Source: Rhodospirillales bacterium (GTDB lineage: Bacteria > Pseudomonadota > Alphaproteobacteria > Acetobacterales > Acetobacteraceae). From it: DNA of 34,333 nt. Position numbers and translations under genes: made by a program. Position 1 is the stretch's first letter, and each line of letters begins with the position of its first letter. The notes under the pieces are model-generated. The model did not search any database and was not told the origin of the DNA. It saw nothing but the letters and a program-made list of their open reading frames with translations. The stretch covers positions 1 through 34,333 of the forward strand of contig CANHKG010000021.1 in assembly GCA_947460455.1 (NCBI GenBank). The letters are read 5' to 3'. This document shows, piece after piece, positions 7,481-14,713 of this stretch.

Positions 7481-8568
7481 GCGACACACCAGTGGACAAG
7501 GTCCCGCCGATGCCGCGCTACGTCCCCAAGCCCGCCCCCGCCGCCGGTGCCCTCCGCCTGATGGGCCCGCCCGCGCTCGGCCTCACCATCGTCGTGCCGG
7601 TCTATCGCGGCGCCGCCACCGTCGCCCTGCTGGTCGAAGCCCTCGCCGCCCTCCAGCCCGAAGGCGGCATGGAAGTGATCCTGGTGAACGACGGCAGCCC
7701 AGACAACTCGGCCGAGGTCTGCCGCGCCGTCGCCGCCAACCCGCCCCTCACCGCCGCCGGCACGCCGCTGCCCGTCGTCTACATCGAGCACGCCCGCAAC
7801 TACGGCGAGCACAACGCGGTCATGACCGGCCTGCGCCACGCCCGCGGCCGCTACGTCATCACCATGGACGACGACCTGCAAAACCCGCCGGAGGAAGTCA
7901 CCAAGCTCTACGACCACGCCCGCAACGGCAATTGGGACGTGGTGTACACCCGCTACGCCAGCAAAAAGCACGCCCCCTGGCGCAACCTCGGCAGCCAGTT
8001 CGCCAACAAGGTCGCCGACTGGCTGCTGGACAAGCCGAAAGGCCTCTACCTCTCCTCCTTCCGCTGCATGTCCGCCCTCGTCGTGCGCAGCGTCACCCGC
8101 TACCGAGGCCCCTACCCCTATATCGACGGCCTCATCATGGAGGTCACCCAGCGCATCGACAGCATCGAGGTCCGCCACCTCCCCCGCGCCGAGGGCCGCA
8201 GCAACTACACGGTCAAGCGCCTGGTCCGCCTCTGGCTCAACCTCGCCACATCCTTCTCCCTGGCCCCCCTGCGCGTCGCCATCATCGCCGGCATCGCCAT
8301 GGCCACCCTCGGCATGGCCGGCGCGGCCTTCACCATCTTCGAGGCGCTGTTCTCCCGCGAAACCCCCTCCGGCTGGGCATCGACCATGACGGTGATCCTC
8401 CTGCTCTCCGGCGTGCAGTCGATGATCCTCGGCGTCATGGGCGAATACATCGGCCGCACCTTCCTCTCCGCCAACGGCAAGCCCCAGGGCACCGTGCGCA
8501 CCATCGAACGCAGCCGCTCCGCCCGCGCAACGCCGGTGCAATCCAACCGCAAATCCGAAGCCGCCTGA
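7477..8568 (+). CDS. Polyprenyl-phosphate glycosyltransferase (GT2, DPM1/ArnC/GtrB-like)
   Basis: A 363-residue family 2 glycosyltransferase. The GT-A domain (about residues 35-240) has LTIVVPVYRG, VNDGSPD at 71-76, the metal-binding DDDLQ at 131-135 and a DGLIMEV segment. Two long hydrophobic segments follow (about 255-280 and 295-320), as in DPM1, ArnC and GtrB enzymes that load a sugar onto undecaprenyl phosphate at the cytoplasmic face. The ribosome binding site GGAG is five nt upstream. The gene overlaps the methyltransferase (ATGA) and shares one base with the next gene (TGATG), so all three are translationally coupled. The sugar cannot be read from the sequence. Confidence 0.9.
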   Translation: MSDTPVDKVPPMPRYVPKPAPAAGALRLMGPPALGLTIVVPVYRGAATVALLVEALAALQPEGGMEVILVNDGSPDNSAEVCRAVAANPPLTAAGTPLPVVYIEHARNYGEHNAVMTGLRHARGRYVITMDDDLQNPPEEVTKLYDHARNGNWDVVYTRYASKKHAPWRNLGSQFANKVADWLLDKPKGLYLSSFRCMSALVVRSVTRYRGPYPYIDGLIMEVTQRIDSIEVRHLPRAEGRSNYTVKRLVRLWLNLATSFSLAPLRVAIIAGIAMATLGMAGAAFTIFEALFSRETPSGWASTMTVILLLSGVQSMILGVMGEYIGRTFLSANGKPQGTVRTIERSRSARATPVQSNRKSEAA

Positions 8569-8894
8569 TGTATTGGGCCATCCTCGCCGCCGCCATCGCC
8601 ACCTCCATGGGCGGCCAGACCCTGCTCAAGGCCGGCGCCGGCGCCGAAACCTTCATCGCCCAGCTGTTCGACTGGCGCACCATCATCGGCCTCGGCCTCT
8701 ATGGCGGGGCGGCGATCCTCTACATCGTCGCCCTGCGCCGCATCCCGATGTCCGTGGCGCTGCCCTTCACCGCCGCCTCCTATGTCGCCGCCCTGCTCAT
8801 CGGCCATTACGGCTTCGGCGAGCCCATCTCCATCCAGCACATCGCCGCCATCGCCCTCATCTGCGCCGGCGTCGTCCTCTTGGCCTTCGCCTAG
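8568..8894 (+). CDS. Small multidrug-resistance-like membrane protein (ArnE/F-like flippase candidate)
   Basis: A 108-residue protein with four hydrophobic segments, the size and layout of SMR/EamA half-transporters. Residues 1-20 (ATSMGGQTLLKAG) and the GHYGFGEPIS turn near residue 80 match this group. Members encoded next to ArnC-like glycosyltransferases usually flip undecaprenyl-phosphate-linked sugars to the periplasmic face (ArnE/ArnF in E. coli). Here the start codon overlaps the glycosyltransferase stop (TGATG), which favours the flippase role over drug efflux. It carries no conserved SMR Glu in the first helix that I can see, which also fits a lipid-linked substrate. Confidence 0.8.
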   Translation: MYWAILAAAIATSMGGQTLLKAGAGAETFIAQLFDWRTIIGLGLYGGAAILYIVALRRIPMSVALPFTAASYVAALLIGHYGFGEPISIQHIAAIALICAGVVLLAFA

Positions 8895-8914
8895 CGCCCG
8901 CCTACGCTCCCGGG

Positions 8915-9943
8915 ATGCGCAATCTCCTCACCGACATCCCCGGCATCGCCGTCGGCCACGCCACAGACATCGCCACCGGCACCGGCGCCACCGCCATCCT
9001 GTTCGACGAAGCCGCCACCGCCTCCGCCGCCATCCTCGGCGGCGCCCCCGGCAGCCGGGATACGGCCCTCCTCGAACCCGAGATGACCCAGCAGAAGGTC
9101 AACGCCTTCGTCCTCTCCGGCGGCTCCATCTACGGGCTCGATGCCGCCGGCGGCGTCCAGGCGTACCTGCGCGAAAACAATCGCGGCCAACGCCTGCGCG
9201 ACGCCCTCATCCCCATCGTCCCCCAGGCGATCGTCTTCGACCTGTTGAACGGCGGCAACAAGAACTGGGGCCGCTTCTCCCCCTACCGCGACCTCGGCTG
9301 GCAGGCCGCCGAGGCCGCCACCCACGGCGAATTCGCCCTCGGCACCGTCGGCGCCGGCACCGGTGCCACCACCTCCACCGTAAAGGGCGGCATCGGCTCG
9401 GCCAGCGCCACCATCGCCGGCTACACCGTCTCCGCCATCGTCGCCGTCAACGCCGTCGGCACCGCCACCATCGGCGACGGCCCGCATTTCTGGGCCGCTC
9501 CCTTCGAACAGAACGCGGAATTCGGCGGCCTCGGCCTGCCCACCAGCTTCGACCTCCGCCCCCGCCTCAAGGGCCTGCCCCCACCCGCGACGGCCACCAC
9601 CATCGGCCTCATCGCCACCGACGCCACGCTCACCAAGGCCGAGTGCAAGCGCCTCGCCATCATGGCCAATGATGGCCTTGCCCGCGCCATCTTCCCCGCC
9701 CACGCCCCCGGCGACGGCGACACCGTCTTCGCCGCCGCCACCGGCACCAAACCCCTCGCCGACCCGATGGACCTCACCCTGATCGGCCACCTCGCCACCC
9801 AGGTCTTCGCCCGCGCCATCGCACGCGGCGTCTATGAGGCGACCGCACTGCCGTATCCGCCGGGCGTGCCGTCGTGGAAGGACAGATTCAAGCAAAGCGG
9901 TTCTTTTTTGAAAAAAAGAACCAAAAAACTTTTATTCGTTTGA
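8915..9943 (+). CDS. P1-family (DmpA/NylC-like) self-processing peptidase or amidohydrolase
   Basis: A 342-residue member of peptidase family S58/P1. Markers are GIAVGHATD near residue 10, FVLSGGSIYGLDAAGGV around 65-81, VGAGTGATTSTVKGGIGSAS around 145-164, and ATATTIGLIATDA around 225-237. By alignment from memory with nylon oligomer hydrolase NylC, Thr228 in ATATTIG would be the N-terminal nucleophile exposed by self-cleavage. In DmpA-type enzymes the equivalent is Ser. The substrate is probably a small peptide or amide. The last 14 or so residues (SGSFLKKRTKKLLFV) are encoded by the palindromic repeat at 9899-9945, so the natural C-terminus has run into an intergenic element. The gene follows the flippase-like gene by 20 bp. 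Confidence 0.85.
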   Translation: MRNLLTDIPGIAVGHATDIATGTGATAILFDEAATASAAILGGAPGSRDTALLEPEMTQQKVNAFVLSGGSIYGLDAAGGVQAYLRENNRGQRLRDALIPIVPQAIVFDLLNGGNKNWGRFSPYRDLGWQAAEAATHGEFALGTVGAGTGATTSTVKGGIGSASATIAGYTVSAIVAVNAVGTATIGDGPHFWAAPFEQNAEFGGLGLPTSFDLRPRLKGLPPPATATTIGLIATDATLTKAECKRLAIMANDGLARAIFPAHAPGDGDTVFAAATGTKPLADPMDLTLIGHLATQVFARAIARGVYEATALPYPPGVPSWKDRFKQSGSFLKKRTKKLLFV

Positions 9944-10027
9944 TGCGAAAACGCCCGTTCCTCCCCCAGGAGAAACGGGCGCAAACTAATAAAAGTCTTT
10001 TTGCTTCTTTTTCTTCAGAAAAAGAAG
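9899..10027. repeat. Nested palindromic element between convergent genes
   Basis: A 129-bp element made of nested inverted repeats. The left hairpin at 9899-9922 pairs GGTTCTTTTTT with AAAAAAGAACC. The right hairpin at 10004-10027 pairs CTTCTTTTTCT with AGAAAAAGAAG. Between them 15-bp arms match with one mismatch (9928-9942 and 9982-9996), and a central stem CGCCCGTTcCTCC/GGAGaAACGGGCG (9952-9964, 9969-9981) has 12 of 13 pairs. Each outer hairpin is followed, reading inward, by CAAAAA(A/G)ACTTTTATT. It can act as a bidirectional terminator for the peptidase (plus) and substrate-binding protein (minus). Related copies occur at 17921-18036, 19773-19811 and 20836-20870. Confidence 0.85.
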
Positions 10028-10035
10028 ACTCTTCC

Positions 10036-11616
10036 CTACCCTCGCTTCACATTCCAGAACAACGCGTATCCATCCAGGATCCCCGTCAGCTCCTTCTTGT
10101 ACGCCATCGGCGCGAACATCTGCCCCAGCGGCAGATAGGGCACCACCTTGAACGCCTCGGCCTGGATCTCACGCGCGATCTTCTTCTGTGCCTCCACGTC
10201 CGGTGCCGCGAGCCAGTCGTTGCGCATTTCCTCCATCTTCGGGCTGTCCGGCCAACCCGGCCCGCCGGCCCGCCCCAGCGTGCGCAGGGAGGCATTCACC
10301 GCCGGGTCCCACTGGTCCACGCCCGACCAGTAGGAGTGGTACACGTTCCACCCCCCCTGCTCCGCCGCATCCACCTTGGAGAGGCGCTGCACCAGCGTGC
10401 CCCAGTCCATGTACTGCACGTCCACGTTGAACCCGCTGCGCTGCAGCGTATCCGCCCCCACCTCGGCGATGGATTTCAGCGTCGGCACGTCAGAGGCCAC
10501 CAGCACCGCCACCTTCTCACCCTTGTAGCCCGCCGCGGTGATCGCCGCCTTCACCCGCGCCGGGTCGCGCTTGCTTGTCAGCGCCTCCATCCCCGCATCA
10601 TTGGCCATCGGCGAGGTCGGGCAGAAGAACCCCATGCCGGATCGCCGCAGCGCGGGATCGGTCCCCACCACCGCCTGCATGAAATCGTCCTGGTCGATCG
10701 CCCCGAACAGCGCCTGGCGGATCGCCGGGTTGTTGAACGGCGCCGTCAGGTGATTGAGGCGCATGAACCCCATGTATCCGGTCTTGTCGTGCACCGTCAG
10801 CGCAAGCCGCGGATTGCCCTTGATCAGCGGGAACAGGTCGGCCGTCGGCAGCTCCCACCAGTCCACCTCGCCCGCCTGCAACGCCGCCGCCGCCGTGCCC
10901 TGGTCCGGAATGATGTGCCATTCCACCCGATCGAAATGCACGTTCTTCGGCCCGGCCGTGTAGCTGGCAACACCGCCCTGCCGCGGCACATAGGCCTCGT
11001 TGCGCGCATACACCACGCGCGCGCCGGCAATCCGCTCACTGGCCACGAACTTGAACGGGCCAGACCCCACCACCTCCGTGATCGGCCGCGCCGGATCGCC
11101 GCTCGCCAGCCGCTCCGGCATGATCGCGCACACGCTGGAACCCACCTTGCCCAGCGCGGCGGACAGCAGGGGGAACGGCCGCTTCAGCCGGATCACGATC
11201 GTCTTGTCGTCCGGCGCCGTCATCTCGTCCGTCACCGCGGCCACGGAGCGCCCGAAATTGTCCCGCCGCCCCCAACGCGTGATGGAAGCCACCACGTCCT
11301 TGCCCGTCACCTTCTCGCCGTCATGGAACTTCAGCCCATCGCGCAGCGTCAGCTTCCAGGTCTTGCCGTCATTCTCAACAACATGCCCCTCCAGCATCTG
11401 CGGCGAGACCTGCGCGTTGCTGTCCGTCCCCCACAGCGTGTCGTACGCCATCATCGCGTGGTTGCGGGTGATATAGGCCGTGGTCCACGAGGGATCGACG
11501 ATCGTCAGATCCGCATGCGGCACGAACTTCAGCACCCGGCTGCCCTGGGCAGCGGCAATCCGGGGGGCTGCCAAGGCAGCGGCGCCAGCAAGCACGGCGC
11601 GACGGGAAAGGCGCAT
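10036..11616 (-). CDS. ABC transporter substrate-binding protein, family 5 (copy 1)
   Basis: A 526-residue periplasmic binding protein of the DppA/OppA class (SBP_bac_5). A signal peptide with a twin-arginine-like start (SRRAVLAG) ends at AAAQ around residue 24, with no lipobox Cys. Family features are LKFVPHADLTIVDP at the start of the mature part, DGLKFHDGEKVTGKDVVASI around residues 93-112, GSGPFKF, FDRVEWHIIPD, and the C-terminal DVPYLPLGQ-like VVPYLPLGQMF. The ligand could be a peptide, nickel chelate, sugar or opine. The ribosome binding site GGAG is nine nt upstream. It is downstream of the glyoxalase-like gene on the same strand (53 bp gap) and ends nine bp before a terminator-like hairpin. 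No permease or ATPase gene is nearby. Confidence 0.9.
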   Translation of the reverse strand: MRLSRRAVLAGAAALAAPRIAAAQGSRVLKFVPHADLTIVDPSWTTAYITRNHAMMAYDTLWGTDSNAQVSPQMLEGHVVENDGKTWKLTLRDGLKFHDGEKVTGKDVVASITRWGRRDNFGRSVAAVTDEMTAPDDKTIVIRLKRPFPLLSAALGKVGSSVCAIMPERLASGDPARPITEVVGSGPFKFVASERIAGARVVYARNEAYVPRQGGVASYTAGPKNVHFDRVEWHIIPDQGTAAAALQAGEVDWWELPTADLFPLIKGNPRLALTVHDKTGYMGFMRLNHLTAPFNNPAIRQALFGAIDQDDFMQAVVGTDPALRRSGMGFFCPTSPMANDAGMEALTSKRDPARVKAAITAAGYKGEKVAVLVASDVPTLKSIAEVGADTLQRSGFNVDVQYMDWGTLVQRLSKVDAAEQGGWNVYHSYWSGVDQWDPAVNASLRTLGRAGGPGWPDSPKMEEMRNDWLAAPDVEAQKKIAREIQAEAFKVVPYLPLGQMFAPMAYKKELTGILDGYALFWNVKRG

Positions 11617-11669
11617 CGGTCTGTTCTCCGGCTGGGGAAAGGAAGGCTAGGTGCGCCGCACCATGGCGG

Positions 11670-12083
11670 TCAACGCCCGCTTTGGTCTTCCACCACGCCC
11701 AGCACCGGCAGCGTCTGGAACTCCAGCATGTAGCCGTTCGGGTCCTTCGCCATGAACCCCTTCACCTGATACGCCTCGCTGAACCGCACCGGCCCCTCCG
11801 GCGTCAGCCCGTTCGCCACCAGATGCGCATGCCACGCCTCAGGATCCGGCGTCACGAAGCTCACGATCACCCCCTTCGGCTCCACATGGCGCCCCGGCCG
11901 CACCTGGCACACGCCGAGGTAACAGGCAGGCCCCTTCTGGAAGATCTTGCACCCACCCCCGTTCTCGCCCTTCTGCTCGGCCATCAGTTCCAGCCCGAGC
12001 ACCTCGGCATAGAACTTCGCGGTCGAGGCCAAGTCGGGCGTGTAGATCCAGGTGATCGAACGAAGCACGGGCGGATGCGGCAT
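11670..12083 (-). CDS. Glyoxalase/bleomycin-resistance-fold (VOC) protein
   Basis: A 137-residue VOC-superfamily protein. The pattern WIYTPDLASTAKFYAEVLGLE near residues 12-32 opens the first beta-alpha-beta-beta-beta unit. VIVSFVTPDPEAWHAHLVANG and FMAKDPNGYMLEFQTLP form the second, with the terminal Glu of MLEF in the usual metal-ligand position. The reaction cannot be assigned. The start at 12083 is preferred because AGGAG lies six nt upstream. A GTG at 12104 and an ATG at 12098 are in frame but less well supported. It is divergent from the second substrate-binding protein (66 bp) and precedes the first one on the same strand, so it may be co-transcribed with that gene. Confidence 0.85.
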   Translation of the reverse strand: MPHPPVLRSITWIYTPDLASTAKFYAEVLGLELMAEQKGENGGGCKIFQKGPACYLGVCQVRPGRHVEPKGVIVSFVTPDPEAWHAHLVANGLTPEGPVRFSEAYQVKGFMAKDPNGYMLEFQTLPVLGVVEDQSGR

Positions 12084-12149
12084 CTGGCTCTCCTGCATGG
12101 GCACGCGCTACCCTGCGGCGCAAAACAAGCGCGCGCAACGGAGGAAACC

Positions 12150-13721
12150 ATGCCCACCCGCCGCACCCTCCTGGCCGGCCTCGGCGCCAGCCTGGCTACC
12201 CCCCACCTCGCCCGCGCCGCCGGCGATACCCTGGTCTTCTCCCCGGTCACCGACCTCACCGGGCTCGACCCGTTCTTCTCCGCCACCGACATGACCACCC
12301 ACCATGTCGGCCTCGTCTACGAAACCCTCTACGCGATGGACGAAACCCTCACCCCCCGCCCCCATTTGGTCGAGGGCACCTCCATCGAGGATGACGGCCG
12401 CCGCTGGCGCCTCACCCTGCGCGACGTCCGCTTCCACAACGGCGAACCGCTCCGCGCCCAGGATGCCGTCGCCTCCATCCAGGCCTGGATCCGCACCGGC
12501 GACGCCTTCGCCCGCAAGATCGGCGCCGTCACCGACGCGCTGGAGGCCACGTCAGACCGCGTCCTCGAATTCCGCCTGAAGAAGCCCTTCCCCCTCCTCG
12601 CCCACGGCCTGGCCAAGCCCGCCAGCGTCATCCCCTGCATCATGCCGGCCGACATCGCGGCCCTCGCCGGCACCGGCAAACCCATCGACATCGTCGGCAC
12701 CGGCCCCTACCGCTACCTCCCGTCCGAACGCCTCGCCGGCGCCCGCCTCGCCTACACCCGGCACGACAACTACCGCTCGCGCAGCGAAACCCCCAGCTAC
12801 ATGGCCGGCGCCCGCATCGCCCATTTCGGCCGCGTCGAATGGCACATCATCCCCGATGCCTCCACCGCCGCCGCCAGCCTGCAAAAGGGCGAGATCGACT
12901 GGATGCACGACCTCCCGCCCGACCTCGCCCCCCTCCTGCGCCGCGTCCCCGGCGTGAAGGTACAGGTGCAGGACTTCATCGGCGGCGAACTCTACCTCCG
13001 CTTCAACGGCCTGCACCCGCCCTTCGACAACCCGGCCATCCGCCGCGCCGTCCTCGCCGGCATCGACCAGCCCAGCTTCATGCAGGCCGCTTTCGGCGAC
13101 GACAAAGCCCCCGACGGCAGCCAGATGTGGCGCACCCCCGTCGGCGTCTGGAGCCTCGGCAAGCCCATGAGCACGGCTGCCGGCACCGAGGCCATGGCCG
13201 GCGACCTCACAAAAGCCCGCCGCCTCCTGTCCGAAGCCGGCTACCGCGGCGAGAAGGTCGTCATCCTCCACGCCGGAGACTACCCGATGATCTCCGCCGT
13301 CGGCCTCGTCGGCGCCGACCTGCTGCGCCGCATGGGCTTCAATGTCGATGTGATCACCCTCGAATACGCCGCCGCCAACCAGCGCCGCAACAGCCGCAAC
13401 CCGCCCGCGCAAGGCGGCTGGAACGTCTTCTTCGGCCCGTTCAACGGCTACAACCGCTACGACCCCGCCGCCCACGTGGGCATCAACCCCGCCTTCTCCG
13501 GCTGGATCCCGCTCGACGAGATCCAAACCCTGCGCGAAAACTGGTTCGACGAACCCGACCTCGCGAAACGCCAGGCCATCGCCCGCGAGATCCAGATGCT
13601 CGTCTGGCGCGACGTCCCCTACATCCCGCTCGGCAGCTACGCCCCCCTCACCGCCTTCCGCGGCGAACTCTCAGGCGTCCTCAAGGGCGGCGCAACGTTC
13701 TTCAACGTGAAGCGCGGGTAG
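12150..13721 (+). CDS. ABC transporter substrate-binding protein, family 5 (copy 2)
   Basis: A 523-residue periplasmic binding protein. The signal peptide starts MPTRRTLLAGL, a twin-arginine-like motif, and ends near HLARA. The body keeps the family pattern: LVFSPVTDLTGLDP, VRFHNGEPLRAQDAVASI, GTGPYRYLPSERLAGARLAY, FGRVEWHIIPD, NPAIRRAVLAGID, and VPYIPLGSYAP near the C-terminus, ending FFNVKRG like copy 1. It is divergent from the glyoxalase-like gene and has GGAGG five nt before ATG. It is convergent with the glutathione transferase across the 13746-13888 inverted repeat. Its sequence is more distant from copies 3-5 than they are from each other. Confidence 0.9.
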   Translation: MPTRRTLLAGLGASLATPHLARAAGDTLVFSPVTDLTGLDPFFSATDMTTHHVGLVYETLYAMDETLTPRPHLVEGTSIEDDGRRWRLTLRDVRFHNGEPLRAQDAVASIQAWIRTGDAFARKIGAVTDALEATSDRVLEFRLKKPFPLLAHGLAKPASVIPCIMPADIAALAGTGKPIDIVGTGPYRYLPSERLAGARLAYTRHDNYRSRSETPSYMAGARIAHFGRVEWHIIPDASTAAASLQKGEIDWMHDLPPDLAPLLRRVPGVKVQVQDFIGGELYLRFNGLHPPFDNPAIRRAVLAGIDQPSFMQAAFGDDKAPDGSQMWRTPVGVWSLGKPMSTAAGTEAMAGDLTKARRLLSEAGYRGEKVVILHAGDYPMISAVGLVGADLLRRMGFNVDVITLEYAAANQRRNSRNPPAQGGWNVFFGPFNGYNRYDPAAHVGINPAFSGWIPLDEIQTLRENWFDEPDLAKRQAIAREIQMLVWRDVPYIPLGSYAPLTAFRGELSGVLKGGATFFNVKRG

Positions 13722-13745
13722 GAAGAAGGAAGAAAGGAAAAGCGG

Positions 13746-13888
13746 ACACAGAGAACACAGAGGGCCACAGAGGGGCACAGAGAAGAAAGTCCAGAAGCCC
13801 CAAATCGCACTAGAAATAGCCCGCCTCATCAACAACGGGCCTTCCAGCCTCTTCTCTGTGCTCTCTGTGGCCCTCCGTGCTCTCTGTG
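13746..13888. repeat. Inverted repeat of CACAGAG motifs between convergent genes
   Basis: The left arm (13746-13784) and right arm (about 13851-13888) are inverted copies of a ~39-bp purine-rich sequence built from CACAGAGA, CACAGAGG and GGCCACAGAGG, with only a few mismatches. A 66-bp centre separates them. It lies in the 195-bp gap between the ends of the second substrate-binding gene and the glutathione transferase gene. Related CTCTGTG blocks recur at 19901-19926 and 20947-20972. It could fold into a long cruciform or act as a bidirectional terminator, although neither arm is followed by a clear T-run. Confidence 0.8.
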
Positions 13889-13916
13889 ACCCCTTCGCTT
13901 CCTTGCTTCCCTAACC

Positions 13917-14585
13917 CTAGAAATCCAAATTCGCATAATGCTCCGGCGGCATCATCCCGGGCACCCGGTCCGCCAGCAACGCCCGGAAGCTCGGCCGCGA
14001 CTTCATCCGCGCATACCATTCCCGCGCCGCCGGGCTGCGCTGCCAGTCCACATCCCCGGTGAAGTCGAGCACCGACAGATGCGCCGCCGCACAGAAATCC
14101 GCCAGCGAGATCGTCCCCCCCGCCAGATACTTCCGGTGCTCCGCCAGCCAGCCCAGGTAATCCAGATGCGGCTTGATGTTGGCATACCCCGCCCGCAGCC
14201 GCGCCGCATCCGGCTGCCCCTCGTTGGACATCCGCTTGAGGTATTTCTCCCCCGTCAGGTTGCGCGTCACCTCGGCATCGAACTTCTCGTCGAACCACGC
14301 CAGCAGCCGCCGCACCTCCACCCGCTCCGCCAGCGTCGTGCCCATCAGCGGGGTATCGGGGTAGGCCTCCTCCAGATACTCGCAGATCACCCCGGAATGC
14401 GGGATCGCGAGCCCATTATCCTCCAGCAGCGTCGGCACCGTTCCGGCCGGGTTCAGGCCCAGGTATTCGTCGCGCGGCTCCCACACCTTCTCCAGCCGCA
14501 ACTCGAACGGCAGCTTCTTCTCGGCCAGCACAAGCCGAACCTTGCGGCACGAAGCAGACAGCGGGAGGTGGTACAGATAGCGCAT
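13917..14585 (-). CDS. Glutathione S-transferase family protein
   Basis: A 222-residue cytosolic glutathione transferase-like protein. The N-terminal thioredoxin-like domain (about residues 1-78) has MRYLYHLPLSASCRKVRLVLAEK, with Ser9/Cys12 near the usual catalytic position, then NPAGTVPTLLEDNG and the glutathione-binding IPHSGVICEYLEE. The helical C-terminal domain includes TISLADFCAAAHLSVLDF. The class and substrate are unknown. ATG 14585 was chosen because the family begins with this strand. An in-frame start at 14654 would add 23 unrelated residues. The gene is convergent with the second substrate-binding protein and divergent from the third (128 bp). Confidence 0.9.
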   Translation of the reverse strand: MRYLYHLPLSASCRKVRLVLAEKKLPFELRLEKVWEPRDEYLGLNPAGTVPTLLEDNGLAIPHSGVICEYLEEAYPDTPLMGTTLAERVEVRRLLAWFDEKFDAEVTRNLTGEKYLKRMSNEGQPDAARLRAGYANIKPHLDYLGWLAEHRKYLAGGTISLADFCAAAHLSVLDFTGDVDWQRSPAAREWYARMKSRPSFRALLADRVPGMMPPEHYANLDF

Positions 14586-14676
14586 CCCCAGGTTATCGCA
14601 CCCCGTCCGGAGCCATGCCAAGGCGCCGCTTCGGGGTGGCAGCCCCCCCACCACCCCAGCTACACTTCCCGAAAGC

Positions 14677-14713
14677 GGCGCCGCCAGAGCGCCACACCCC
14701 GGGAGAGACCACC
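14677..14713 (+). promoter_or_regulatory. Conserved 5' leader of substrate-binding gene 3
   Basis: The sequence GGCGCCGCCAGAGCGCC (14677-14693) followed by a GGGAGAGACC ribosome binding site is nearly repeated before copy 5 (18066-18103). The 17-mer is identical in both. Its ends (GGCGC/GCGCC) can pair. The duplication therefore included leader DNA, or the leader is conserved for function. Confidence 0.6.
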
